From NCBI GenBank assembly GCA_937900725.1, contig CALCFP010000348.1, positions 1 through 21,209 of the forward strand: a DNA stretch of 21,209 bases, in the 5' to 3' direction. Of the stretch, positions 6,672 through 13,647 are shown one piece after another (the stretch's first letter is position 1; each line of letters begins with the position of its first letter). A program made the translations under genes and the position numbers. The notes beneath the pieces were generated by a model. That model did no database searches. It saw only the letters and a program-made list of their open reading frames with translations, and was not told the DNA's origin. The DNA comes from an uncultured Bacteroidota bacterium (lineage in GTDB: Bacteria; Bacteroidota; Bacteroidia; Bacteroidales; SZUA-534).

Positions 6672-8074
6672 TCAATCATTGACACAACACTAATCTTTGT
6701 TTCCTTATCGATATCCCTATATCGCGCAAACGCCTTTGAACCCTCAACGTGTCCGGACATCGAACCAATTACATTTGGGTCTTGCACCTTCTTATACAAG
6801 TTGCCTATAAACGTACGTCTTGCAATGTGCGAACTCGCAATGTCGCAAATCGGTCTTTTCTCTTCCTTTCTCGTTGTTGGATTGATGATTGTCACAACCC
6901 TGGAAATGTTCGCTTTCTTCATCATTGCCTTGATGTCAACATTGTATTGTTGTTGTGTCGGAAATGGGAACAAACTCAACCCTTCATAATCTTCATACTT
7001 TTTCAAAATATCCTTGCCAATCTTATTTAATGGAACAACGATTGTGTTGGCTCTCTCCTTCTTCGTTTTTTGCGCGATGTATTCAATACAATCATCAATC
7101 ACATTTGATTTTGTCATAGCCCATAAATCGGAAACTCGACAACCAATCACGCATTGAAAAATGAAAATGTCGCGAGATATCTCCAGGTGTTTATTTTCGG
7201 AAAAGTCATAATTGTATAATGAATTGCGCTCTTCAATTGTCAAATAATAAGGTGTTCCATAAATACATTCACCAATAGTGAATTTATCCCGCCCAAATGG
7301 ATTTGTAGTGGTATAATTGTTGTTATTTGCCCAAATAATGAAAGCGCGAACCTTTTTCAGTATGTCGATGATTGTATTGCGCCCGCGGGGAATTGGTTTC
7401 CTTGTATCTGCAACACTTGTATAAATAGTCTTGTATTGTGGCAATTCATACAACAAATGTTCATTTGATAAAAACTCTTCGAACTCGCGAATAAAATCCG
7501 ATGTGAATGATTCAAATGATATTGGATTATCAATGAATAATTCAAAACGTTTTAGGCATCGCATCACAACATTATAATGTGCGCGCCTATTATTCGACAC
7601 ATCAACATTTGCGATGAATGTTTCAAGTACTTCAAAAAATGTTTTTGGCAATTCTTCCTGGTCTTTCTCCGATTGTCCCTCAACACTATCATTATCTTCT
7701 ACAATTGGATTGTGATATTTATCAATGGTGTTTTGCAACCAATTTGGGTCAATCATCACATTCTTTTGTTTCTCGATGTCTGTCTGAAATGTGTCTTGAA
7801 CGTAGTTACATAGTTTGGTCAAATCGTTATTCAAAAGAACAACGTTCCTTTTCTCTTCTGTCCAAACCCTAAAATCCGTCTTGATGCCGGCCGGAATTAA
7901 AATCTTTCTTTTGCCATCTTCAAAAACGGCCTCTTGCCAATATTCTTCTTTGATTCTAAAACCCGTGTCTGCTCTTTGGCAAATGTTTTGCCCGTGGGAA
8001 AAGCGAATAAGAATTTTGTGAAGATGTGTTTGGTTATCCGATTTTGGGGATAATCGTAGTGAAATTGTTGCCAT
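6668..8074 (-). CDS. tyrosine recombinase/integrase of the element
   Basis: 468 aa phage-type integrase that would recombine the 16-bp att core in tRNA-Lys. The N-terminal arm-binding region (1-100) is of the Bacteroidota type, followed by a core-binding SAM-like domain (about 145-255). The catalytic domain carries Arg313 in GCRVSDL, His416 and Arg419 in SHIARRTF, His442 in SGHVEG and the nucleophile Tyr452 in FARYRD, so the set is complete. The length suits Bacteroidota integrases of mobilizable elements. ATG at 8074 is preceded by a TATCTTTG -7 box (8108-8101) and the right-end arm repeats, so the protein may repress its own gene by occupying them. Confidence 0.95.
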   Translation of the reverse strand: MATISLRLSPKSDNQTHLHKILIRFSHGQNICQRADTGFRIKEEYWQEAVFEDGKRKILIPAGIKTDFRVWTEEKRNVVLLNNDLTKLCNYVQDTFQTDIEKQKNVMIDPNWLQNTIDKYHNPIVEDNDSVEGQSEKDQEELPKTFFEVLETFIANVDVSNNRRAHYNVVMRCLKRFELFIDNPISFESFTSDFIREFEEFLSNEHLLYELPQYKTIYTSVADTRKPIPRGRNTIIDILKKVRAFIIWANNNNYTTTNPFGRDKFTIGECIYGTPYYLTIEERNSLYNYDFSENKHLEISRDIFIFQCVIGCRVSDLWAMTKSNVIDDCIEYIAQKTKKERANTIVVPLNKIGKDILKKYEDYEGLSLFPFPTQQQYNVDIKAMMKKANISRVVTIINPTTRKEEKRPICDIASSHIARRTFIGNLYKKVQDPNVIGSMSGHVEGSKAFARYRDIDKETKISVVSMIE

Positions 8075-8100
8075 AATGTCAAATATCTAAAGTGTCAATA

Positions 8101-8123
8101 CAAAGATAACATTCGTACAGAAA
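8101..8123 (-). promoter_or_regulatory. integrase promoter
   Basis: The minus strand reads TATCTTTG at 8108-8101, a full match to the Bacteroidota -7 box. Upstream of it lies TTTCTGT (8123-8117) in place of a clean TTG; this is also an inverted partial copy of the arm repeat at 8133-8165. A TSS near 8094 would give a leader of about 20 nt. Confidence 0.6.
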
Positions 8124-8132
8124 CTTCACACA

Positions 8133-8165
8133 TTTCTGTCGAGTTTCTGTCGAGTTTCTGTCGAG
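8133..8165 (+). repeat. right-end arm-type repeats, 3 x TTTCTGTCGAG
   Basis: Three perfect abutting 11-bp copies (8133, 8144, 8155), matching the two at 1810-1831 in sequence and orientation. They lie immediately upstream of the integrase promoter, as arm-type Int sites often do. Confidence 0.8.
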
Positions 8166-8170
8166 TTAAT

Positions 8171-8207
8171 TGAAAATTACTGAAATTAGATGAAATTCAC
8201 TGAAATT
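8171..8207 (+). repeat. four helically phased TGAAAtt repeats
   Basis: TGAAAATT at 8171 and TGAAATT at 8181, 8191 and 8201 recur at an exact 10-bp period, so all units face the same side of the helix. They lie between the arm repeats and attR in a very A/T-rich stretch. This suggests binding of Xis or a host DNA-bending protein, or intrinsic curvature. Confidence 0.65.
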
Positions 8208-8304
8208 AAAATCAAATCACAAATATTTGTATATCATTGCATTTATTACATAAAATCATTGATTTTTACATATTTTTTTGGATTCAGCAAATTACATTTT
8301 ATAG

Positions 8305-8320
8305 TCCCCTGGCGGGTCAC
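8305..8320 (+). repeat. attR core
   Basis: Second copy of TCCCCTGGCGGGTCAC. It is an orphan tRNA-Lys 3' fragment, since upstream sequence (TTTTATAG) does not continue the tRNA. It marks the element's right boundary; chromosomal DNA resumes at 8321. Confidence 0.93.
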
Positions 8321-8330
8321 CACTAAAAAG

Positions 8331-8363
8331 TCAATTGCTTAGCAATAAGCAATTGATTTTTTT
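8331..8363 (+). terminator. original chromosomal terminator of tRNA-Lys
   Basis: TCAATTGCTTA (8331-8341) pairs perfectly with TAAGCAATTGA (8346-8356) around a GCAA loop, followed by seven T. In the unoccupied site it would lie directly after tRNA-Lys. The 8364-8624 stretch beyond it, up to the ion channel stop, holds no convincing gene, only short inverted repeats such as CATTTCA/TGAAATG. Confidence 0.85.
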
Positions 8364-8624
8364 ATTTATACACAACACCACCATTCTCAGCAAAACCCTG
8401 CCTACATTACTGCAAAACACGAACTAATACGGCACAACAGCATTTGCAACAATAATCGAAATGCCATTTCACGTTGAAATGAGGCCTAGCGAATTCACAA
8501 AAATATACAAAGCCACACACAATCGGCATATAACAAAACGCTGTTAGTTCATTGCACCTGTCACACCCAACGAAATCAAGACGAGATAAACCTTTTCCAC
8601 ACCTTTCACTTAAGGTGCTAAATG

Positions 8625-9404
8625 TCAATTGTTTTTTATCATCTCCTTGATTTCTTCAAGTTCCTTTTCCATGCGAGCAAGTTGCGCCTTTACATCGTCG
8701 TTGTTGTCGCTGACCATTGCATCAACAAATATTGAGTTGATGAGCGACATTCCAATGATTCCGCCTCCCACTAAAATAACACAGAAATACAGACGAATGA
8801 GGTGCCCCCAAAATGGAGAACTAACCAATGCCACCGAATCAGGAATCTCATACCACCCCTCAATAGTGCACAGCCTGAATATTGTATAAATGGAATCAAG
8901 CGGCGTGGCAAAATAGTCAGGCGACACATCTTTCAGGAAACAGCAACTAATCAATGCAAAAGATATGATTAACACGAAAAAACAAAAGAATATGCCCAAA
9001 GTTTGGCGCATCGCCATCCAAAAATTCTTTACAATTGTGGAAAAATCGGGGAAAACCCTGACTGCACGAAAAAAACGAAATACACGCAAAATTCGCAATA
9101 TCAAGAAGAAAGACAGACTTTCCAACAATGTCGGCACAAACAAAGCCACCACAGATGGCAAAGACAGCAAGACTAACGTGCCGTCTAGACGGTTCCACCA
9201 GTCGCTCCAATACTTACGGATTCCTAACTTGCCAATTTTCACTATCATCTCAATAATAAAGATAAATGTGCACACTACATCAATAATGTCGACAAAATGC
9301 CAGTTAATTGAACTTTCCTGCAAAAAAATTGCGACTGAATTGACAATTATCACAATGAGAATAAGTCTCTCATTAAGGAACAGACGGTCAAATATGTTCT
9401 TCAT
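8625..9404 (-). CDS. voltage-gated cation channel, BacNav-like ion transport protein
   Basis: 259 aa, close to NaChBac size. Six membrane segments are visible. The voltage sensor S4 has Arg at 104, 107, 110, 113 and 116, spaced every third residue (RILRVFRFFRAVRVF). The pore loop FRLCTIEGWYEIPD (176-189) carries the TxExW selectivity-filter signature of bacterial tetrameric channels, with Glu182 as the presumed filter carboxylate. The C-terminus (238-257, AQLARMEKELEEIKEMI) is a coiled coil, as in BacNav tetramers. Inner-membrane location is expected. Filter chemistry alone does not settle Na+ versus Ca2+; EGW is the form seen in calcium-channel filters. It is monocistronic. A possible weak hairpin (CACCTTT/AAGGTG, 8600-8616) follows the stop. 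Confidence 0.92.
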   Translation of the reverse strand: MKNIFDRLFLNERLILIVIIVNSVAIFLQESSINWHFVDIIDVVCTFIFIIEMIVKIGKLGIRKYWSDWWNRLDGTLVLLSLPSVVALFVPTLLESLSFFLILRILRVFRFFRAVRVFPDFSTIVKNFWMAMRQTLGIFFCFFVLIISFALISCCFLKDVSPDYFATPLDSIYTIFRLCTIEGWYEIPDSVALVSSPFWGHLIRLYFCVILVGGGIIGMSLINSIFVDAMVSDNNDDVKAQLARMEKELEEIKEMIKNN

Positions 9405-9426
9405 ACTTCTTGATAATTTGTTTTTT

Positions 9427-9457
9427 CAAATTTACTATCAAAATCATCATTTACCAA
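9427..9457 (-). promoter_or_regulatory. promoter of the ion channel gene
   Basis: On the minus strand, TTG (9457-9455), a 20-nt spacer, then TAAATTTG (9434-9427) match the Bacteroidota promoter. This gives a leader of roughly 15 nt before ATG 9404. Confidence 0.65.
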
Positions 9458-9705
9458 TCAACATTGGCCACATTTCTTCAGCAAATCGACGATACATTTA
9501 ACCTCACATACTACAAAACGCGATTACCAAACACACGGAATGATGGCAAAGTGGAAGATTATTTCTCTCGTCTATCTAAAATAGATGAAGGAAAAAAAGA
9601 GTTGACAAAATATAGAATCAACACCAAATTCAATCATTTCATTGAAACTTATGCCACAAATACAACTATTGAATAAGTGAATAAAAAACAAACATCAGAA
9701 TAAAT
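9458..9705. other. gene-poor interval with a start-less open frame
   Basis: No gene is supported here. A plus-strand frame is open from 9377 to the stop at 9676 but contains no ATG; its only early start is a TTG at 9410 that overlaps the ion channel promoter. The deduced C-terminal part (KVEDYFSRLSKIDEGKKEL) looks protein-like, so it could be a decayed remnant. I recognise no family. Confidence 0.3.
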
Positions 9706-9735
9706 GCAAAAAAAAGCGCCCTGAAAAGGCGCTTT
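9706..9735 (-). terminator. ssrA terminator
   Basis: On the minus strand, AAAGCGCC (9735-9728) pairs with GGCGCTTT (9720-9713) around a 7-nt loop, followed by a run of T. The stem begins within 2 nt of the mature tmRNA 3' end. Confidence 0.9.
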
Positions 9736-9736
9736 G

Positions 9737-10128
9737 TGGAGCTGCCGAGATTCGAACTCGGGTCCAAACAAGGAAACAATGAGCTTTCTACACGCTTAGC
9801 TCTGACTTGATTTTCGTGCGTTGGCTGGATCAAAGCCACCTACCAACACCTTATCCTCAAAATCTCACCCACAATATGAGGCTATTGCGAGCCAGCCCCG
9901 AATTGCTGCACATCCTGGTCGGCGAGCCTCAAGGCAAGGGCTTCCGGGATGCGTCTTGTCCTAACACCTTGTGTCAGGATTAGGCCAATCTACTATACTT
10001 CGATTAGGCGGCAAGAGCGTAAGAATTTTCGCCAGTTATAAGTTTGTGTCCGGGATTAGCGGGCCGGTTTCACTGCGCCCGACGTGCTTACTCACGACTT
10101 CATCTTGCTGTCAAAACCAATCAACCCC
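9737..10128 (-). ncRNA. ssrA: tmRNA (transfer-messenger RNA)
   Basis: About 392 nt, one-piece tmRNA that rescues stalled ribosomes with SmpB. The 5' end GGGGTTG (10128-10122) pairs with CAGCTCC (9744-9738) as the acceptor stem. The 3' domain has the tRNA-like T arm with GTTCGAATC (minus strand, about 9748-9760). The tag frame at 10033-10004 encodes GENSYALAA followed by TAA, ending in the LAA degron. CCA is not encoded (ACA follows the acceptor), so it must be added. Predicted promoter: TATTTTTG at 10149-10142. Confidence 0.95.
10004..10033 (-). other. tmRNA proteolysis tag reading frame
   Basis: Ten codons read GGC GAA AAT TCT TAC GCT CTT GCC GCC TAA, giving GENSYALAA (charged Ala adds the first residue). 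It differs by one residue from the GENNYALAA form I associate with Bacteroides. Confidence 0.88.
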
Positions 10129-10141
10129 AAAATGAACGGTG

Positions 10142-10168
10142 CAAAAATAAACAATTCGTGAAAATCAA
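10142..10168 (-). promoter_or_regulatory. putative ssrA promoter
   Basis: The minus strand shows TTG (10168-10166), a 16-nt spacer and TATTTTTG (10149-10142). The -7 box is good, the spacer is about 2 nt shorter than usual. The predicted start is a few bases before the mature 5' end at 10128. Confidence 0.5.
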
Positions 10169-10200
10169 CCGAAGTGCTGCATTTCTTTTTTTTACAAAGG

Positions 10201-10228
10201 TTGCAAAAGCGTGGAAATAATTATCTTG
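10201..10228 (+). promoter_or_regulatory. putative promoter of the exonuclease gene
   Basis: TTG (10201-10203), an 18-nt spacer, then TATCTTG (10222-10228), close to TAnnTTTG. It lies 20 nt before the ATG at 10248. Confidence 0.5.
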
Positions 10229-10247
10229 CTAAAAATTTCAAAACAAC

Positions 10248-11006
10248 ATGTTGGAGAAAATCAAGGAAGAAAACATACTTTTCATTGACATAGAGACAGT
10301 AGGTCAAACACCTTCATACACCCAACTTGACGATAAGACAAAAGACCTGTGGGCTAAAAAAATGCAATGGCAGGTGGAAAAGGAAGGCAAGTCGGCAGAA
10401 GAACTTTACGAAAAGGCGGGCATTTGGGCCGAATTCGGGAAAATTGTGTGCATATCGGCAGGTTTCATTGTAACCGAAGAAGGCGAGCGTCACTTTAGGG
10501 TGAAATCATTCTGCGGAAGCAATGAAAAAATGCTGCTTGAATCGTTTTCCGAACTGCTAAATACACACTTCAACAAAGACAAGCATATGTTGTGCGCCCA
10601 CAACGGCAAGGAATTCGATTTCCCTTATATATGCAGACGACTATTAATAAATGGATTGCCGATTCCTAAAATACTGGATTGCGCAGGGAAAAAGCCTTGG
10701 GAAATCAACAACCTCGACACCTTGGAACTGTGGAGATTCGGCGACTACAAGCATTACACATCGCTAGAACTTCTTGCTTGCATTTTCGGTCTTCCGTCAC
10801 CCAAAGAAGACATAAACGGAGGAATGGTCAACAACGTCTATTGGCAGGAAAACAACATAGACAGAATAAGTGAATACTGCATAAACGACGTGGTCACAAT
10901 ATGTCAGTTGTTTCTCAAATACAAAGGAATGCCTATAATACCTGAAACGAATGTGGATATAATAGAGCCATTCATCACTGATGCCCACGAGCAGAATAAT
11001 GAATGA
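10248..11006 (+). CDS. 3'-5' exonuclease of the PolB exonuclease-like family
   Basis: 252 aa DEDD-fold nuclease, probably acting on DNA 3' ends; the substrate is not known from sequence. Exo I is FIDIET (residues 12-17, acidic D and E), exo II is AHNGKEFDFPYI (about 117-128) and exo III lies around EYCINDV (about 213-219). These match the family annotated as 'predicted 3'-5' exonuclease related to the exonuclease domain of PolB'. No polymerase domain is attached, and the length is normal for the stand-alone family. It is transcribed alone, convergent with rplQ, and the two share a bidirectional terminator. Confidence 0.88.
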   Translation: MLEKIKEENILFIDIETVGQTPSYTQLDDKTKDLWAKKMQWQVEKEGKSAEELYEKAGIWAEFGKIVCISAGFIVTEEGERHFRVKSFCGSNEKMLLESFSELLNTHFNKDKHMLCAHNGKEFDFPYICRRLLINGLPIPKILDCAGKKPWEINNLDTLELWRFGDYKHYTSLELLACIFGLPSPKEDINGGMVNNVYWQENNIDRISEYCINDVVTICQLFLKYKGMPIIPETNVDIIEPFITDAHEQNNE

Positions 11007-11021
11007 CAGTAAAAAAACAAG

Positions 11022-11062
11022 CAAAAAAAATAAAGGTCGCAATAGGCGACCTTTATTTTTTA
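11022..11062. terminator. bidirectional terminator between the exonuclease gene and rplQ
   Basis: AAATAAAGGTCGC (11028-11040) pairs perfectly with GCGACCTTTATTT (11046-11058) around AATAG. It has an A run before it and a T run after it, so it can end transcription arriving from either side. Confidence 0.92.
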
Positions 11063-11079
11063 TCTGAAATCGTGATGAT

Positions 11080-11598
11080 TTATTCAGCCTTGCTCTCAGC
11101 TGCTTCAGCTGCTGGAGCCTCTTCCTTGACTTCTACTGCATCAGCAACAACTTCTGCTGCATCAGCTTTCTTCTTTGGAGCACGACGGCGACGTGTAGTT
11201 GCCTTTTGTGCAGAAGCGTTAGACTCTTGAGTGTAGTTAGTGTTGAAGTCAACCAACTCAATAATGCACATTTCAGCGCTATCACCAACACGAGTGCCAG
11301 TCTTAAGAATTCTGGTATAACCGCCTGGACGGTTAGCAACCTTAACTGCAACCTCACGGAACAATTCGGTAACACCTTCCTTATTCTGAAGATAACTAAA
11401 CACTACACGACGTGAGTGAGTTGAATCAACCTTTGACTTAGTGATCAAAGGTTCAACATAAATCTTCAAAGCCTTTGCTTTAGCAACTGTCGTAGAAATA
11501 CGTTTGTGCAGAATCAAAGAGTTAGCCATATTAGACAACATGGCATCTCTATGACCTTCTTGTCTGCCTAAGTGATTAAAACCTTTATTGTGTCTCAT
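11080..11598 (-). CDS. rplQ: 50S ribosomal protein L17
   Basis: 172 aa. The bL17 core covers about residues 1-120, starting MRHNKGFNHLGRQEGHRDAM with the ISTTVAKAKALK segment near 38-49. After about 125 there is a low-complexity tail: a basic stretch (TTRRRRAPKKKAD) then Ala/Glu-rich sequence. This makes it about 45-50 residues longer than the E. coli protein; such tails occur in other Bacteroidota. It is the last gene of the alpha cluster, 5 nt after rpoA. Confidence 0.97.
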   Translation of the reverse strand: MRHNKGFNHLGRQEGHRDAMLSNMANSLILHKRISTTVAKAKALKIYVEPLITKSKVDSTHSRRVVFSYLQNKEGVTELFREVAVKVANRPGGYTRILKTGTRVGDSAEMCIIELVDFNTNYTQESNASAQKATTRRRRAPKKKADAAEVVADAVEVKEEAPAAEAAESKAE

Positions 11599-11603
11599 CG
11601 CTA

Positions 11604-12596
11604 TTAATCTTTCTCAAGTTTATACTTACTGATGTCCATCCCGAAAGTAAGATTCATTGAATCAAGCAAATCTTCCAACTCAGTCAAAGACTTCTTGCCA
11701 AAGTTTCTAAATTTCAACAAGTCGTTCTTATTATACGTGCAAAGGTCGCCCAAAGTCTCAACATCGGCTGCCTTCAAGCAGTTAAGTGCTCTTACAGACA
11801 AATCCATGTCGATAAGCTTGGTCTTCAACAATTGACGCATGTGCAAAACTTCTTCGTCAAATTCTTCAGTTTGATACTTCTCACCGGCATCGAGAGTAAT
11901 CTTCTCATCAGAGAACAACATGAAGTGGTAAATAAGAATTTTTGCTGCTTCGTTCAATGCATCCTTAGGTAGGATTGAACCATCTGTTTTAATTTCCAAT
12001 ACCAACTTTTCGTAGTCGGTCTTTTGTTCAACTCGGTAATTTTCAACAGCATACTTCACATTTCTGATAGGAGTATGTATTGAATCTATGGCAATAACGC
12101 CAAATTCTGCATCAACAGGCATATTCTCGTCTGAAGGAATATAGCCACGGCCCTTGTTGATTGTAAGGTCCATTTGGAGTTTTACAGAAGGATCAAGACG
12201 GCAAATAACTAATTCCGGGTTGAGTACTTCAAAACCACTAAGGAAACGAGAAATATCACCGGCTGTAAAAGTCTCCTGATTTGAAATTGAAATAGAAACC
12301 TTTTCGTGGTCTATATCTTCAATTTGCTGCTTAAATCTTACTTGCTTAAGATTCAAGACTATTTCTGTAACATCTTCCTTTACTCCAGGAATTGTTGAGA
12401 ATTCGTGATCAACACCTGCAATTTTTACAGTCGTGATAGCGAAACCTTCAAGAGAAGACAACAATATACGACGCAAAGCATTGCCTATTGTCTGTCCATA
12501 GCCTGGCTCCAAAGGCCGGAACTCGAACTTGCCAAAACGGTGGTCCTGTTCCAACATTATTACTTTGTCGGGCTTTTGAAAAGCTAAAATTGCCAT
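11604..12596 (-). CDS. rpoA: RNA polymerase alpha subunit
   Basis: 330 aa. The N-terminal dimerisation domain includes GNALRRILLSSLEGFA (37-52), the core that nucleates beta and beta-prime assembly. After a linker, the C-terminal domain (about 250-315) has SVRALNCLKAADVETLGDL and FGKKSLTELEDLL, the helix-hairpin-helix-like alpha-CTD that contacts promoter DNA and activators. The length is normal. It lies 11 nt downstream of rpsD and just before rplQ, the conserved alpha-operon order. Confidence 0.98.
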   Translation of the reverse strand: MAILAFQKPDKVIMLEQDHRFGKFEFRPLEPGYGQTIGNALRRILLSSLEGFAITTVKIAGVDHEFSTIPGVKEDVTEIVLNLKQVRFKQQIEDIDHEKVSISISNQETFTAGDISRFLSGFEVLNPELVICRLDPSVKLQMDLTINKGRGYIPSDENMPVDAEFGVIAIDSIHTPIRNVKYAVENYRVEQKTDYEKLVLEIKTDGSILPKDALNEAAKILIYHFMLFSDEKITLDAGEKYQTEEFDEEVLHMRQLLKTKLIDMDLSVRALNCLKAADVETLGDLCTYNKNDLLKFRNFGKKSLTELEDLLDSMNLTFGMDISKYKLEKD

Positions 12597-12607
12597 AATT
12601 AATTTTA

Positions 12608-13216
12608 TTACTTAGAGTAAAGTTCAACAATCAATTGTTCTTCGATGTGCTCTGGAATGTCTGCACGTTCTGGAACATTAAGGAATTTTCCAGCCACGTT
12701 AGAGTTATCCCACTCCAACCAAGAATATTTGCTGTGGTTTGTACCAGCCAAAGAGTCGGCAATAACTTCAAGAGATTTAGATTTTTCTCTTACACCAACT
12801 ACTTGACCTGCCTTAACCAAATAAGATGGAATATTTACCACCTCGCCGTCAACTACGATGTGCTTGTGTGAAACCAATTGACGAGCAGCAGCTCTTGATG
12901 GAGCAATGCCCAAACGATAAACTACGTTGTCTAATCTTGACTCCAATAATTGTAACAATACTTCACCGGTAATACCTTTGCTTCGTTGAGCTTTTGCAAA
13001 AAGATTTGCAAATTGACGTTCCAATACACCATAAGTGTATTTAACCTTTTGCTTTTCTTGCAATTGAGTACCGTATTCAGAAGATTTCTTTCTTTTTTTA
13101 TTTAGACCGTGTTGACCAGGAGGAAAATTCTTGCGATCCAAGTACTTATCTGAACCATAGATAGGTTCGCCAAACTTCCTGGCAATTTTTGATTTTGGTC
13201 CAATGTATCTAGCCAT
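12608..13216 (-). CDS. rpsD: 30S ribosomal protein S4
   Basis: 202 aa. Starts MARYIGPKSKIARKFGEP and lacks the N-terminal Cys cluster, so this is the zinc-free form. The S4 RNA-binding domain spans about 90-150 (LESRLDNVVYRLGIAPSRAA). It binds 16S rRNA early in 30S assembly, and in many bacteria represses the alpha operon translationally; no such mRNA structure was established here. Confidence 0.98.
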   Translation of the reverse strand: MARYIGPKSKIARKFGEPIYGSDKYLDRKNFPPGQHGLNKKRKKSSEYGTQLQEKQKVKYTYGVLERQFANLFAKAQRSKGITGEVLLQLLESRLDNVVYRLGIAPSRAAARQLVSHKHIVVDGEVVNIPSYLVKAGQVVGVREKSKSLEVIADSLAGTNHSKYSWLEWDNSNVAGKFLNVPERADIPEHIEEQLIVELYSK

Positions 13217-13244
13217 TTGCTTTCAATTTATTCAATTAGACTAA

Positions 13245-13634
13245 TTAAACACGACGCCTTTTAGGAGGACGGCAACCATTATGAGGAAGTGGAGTTACAT
13301 CAACAATTTCCGTAACTTCAATTCCAAGATTGTGAATAGATCTGATTGCAGATTCTCTACCTGTACCTGGCCCCTTAACATAAACTTTAGCTTTGCGCAT
13401 ACCTGCGTCGAAAGCGACCTTGCCACAATCTTCAGCAGCAACTTGAGCAGCATATGGAGTATTCTTCTTAGAACCCCTAAAACCGTTCTTGCCGGCTGAA
13501 GACCATGCAATTACTTGACCTTCGCTGTTGGTTACAGAAACAATAATGTTATTAAACGAAGAATGAATGTGAACTTCGCCTGTTGTTTCAACCTTTACGA
13601 TTCTTTTCTTAGTAGTTTTTGACTTCTGTGCCAT
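13245..13634 (-). CDS. rpsK: 30S ribosomal protein S11
   Basis: 129 aa of the normal length. It ends in the conserved DVTPLPHNGCRPPKRRRV tail and contains HIHSSFNNIIVSVTN near the N-terminus and GPGTGRESAIRS in the middle. It forms part of the 30S platform near the mRNA exit path. It lies 13 nt after rpsM and 28 nt before rpsD. Confidence 0.98.
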   Translation of the reverse strand: MAQKSKTTKKRIVKVETTGEVHIHSSFNNIIVSVTNSEGQVIAWSSAGKNGFRGSKKNTPYAAQVAAEDCGKVAFDAGMRKAKVYVKGPGTGRESAIRSIHNLGIEVTEIVDVTPLPHNGCRPPKRRRV

Positions 13635-13647
13635 AATTAATTACCTA

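Larger units (their letters stand above)
1730..8320 (-). mobile_element. integrated element of about 6.6 kb in tRNA-Lys, replicative type, no visible mobilisation genes
   Basis: The element is bounded by the 16-bp direct repeat TCCCCTGGCGGGTCAC at 1730-1745 (inside tRNA-Lys) and 8305-8320. A tyrosine recombinase gene sits beside the tRNA-distal end. Seven genes, all on the minus strand, run from the integrase toward the tRNA: integrase, unknown 365 aa, HTH/excisionase type, winged-helix type, RecA-fold ATPase, toprim protein, and a zinc-ribbon-like protein. Tandem TTTCTGTCGAG repeats lie just inside both ends. No relaxase, type IV coupling, capsid or terminase gene is recognisable. By family knowledge it resembles the core of Bacteroides mobilizable units (NBU-like) or phage-satellite islands; which one is undecided. 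Confidence 0.9.

Noticed and set aside
8305..8320. Second tRNA gene at the right end of the element
   Set aside because: Only the 3' 15 nt of a tRNA are present with no upstream cloverleaf; it is the att duplication.
8407..8628. Minus-strand 73-aa Cys-rich open frame just after the ion channel gene
   Set aside because: It starts only at a TTG overlapping the channel stop, has no recognisable domain and an improbable composition (clusters of Cys/Phe). Treated as chance.
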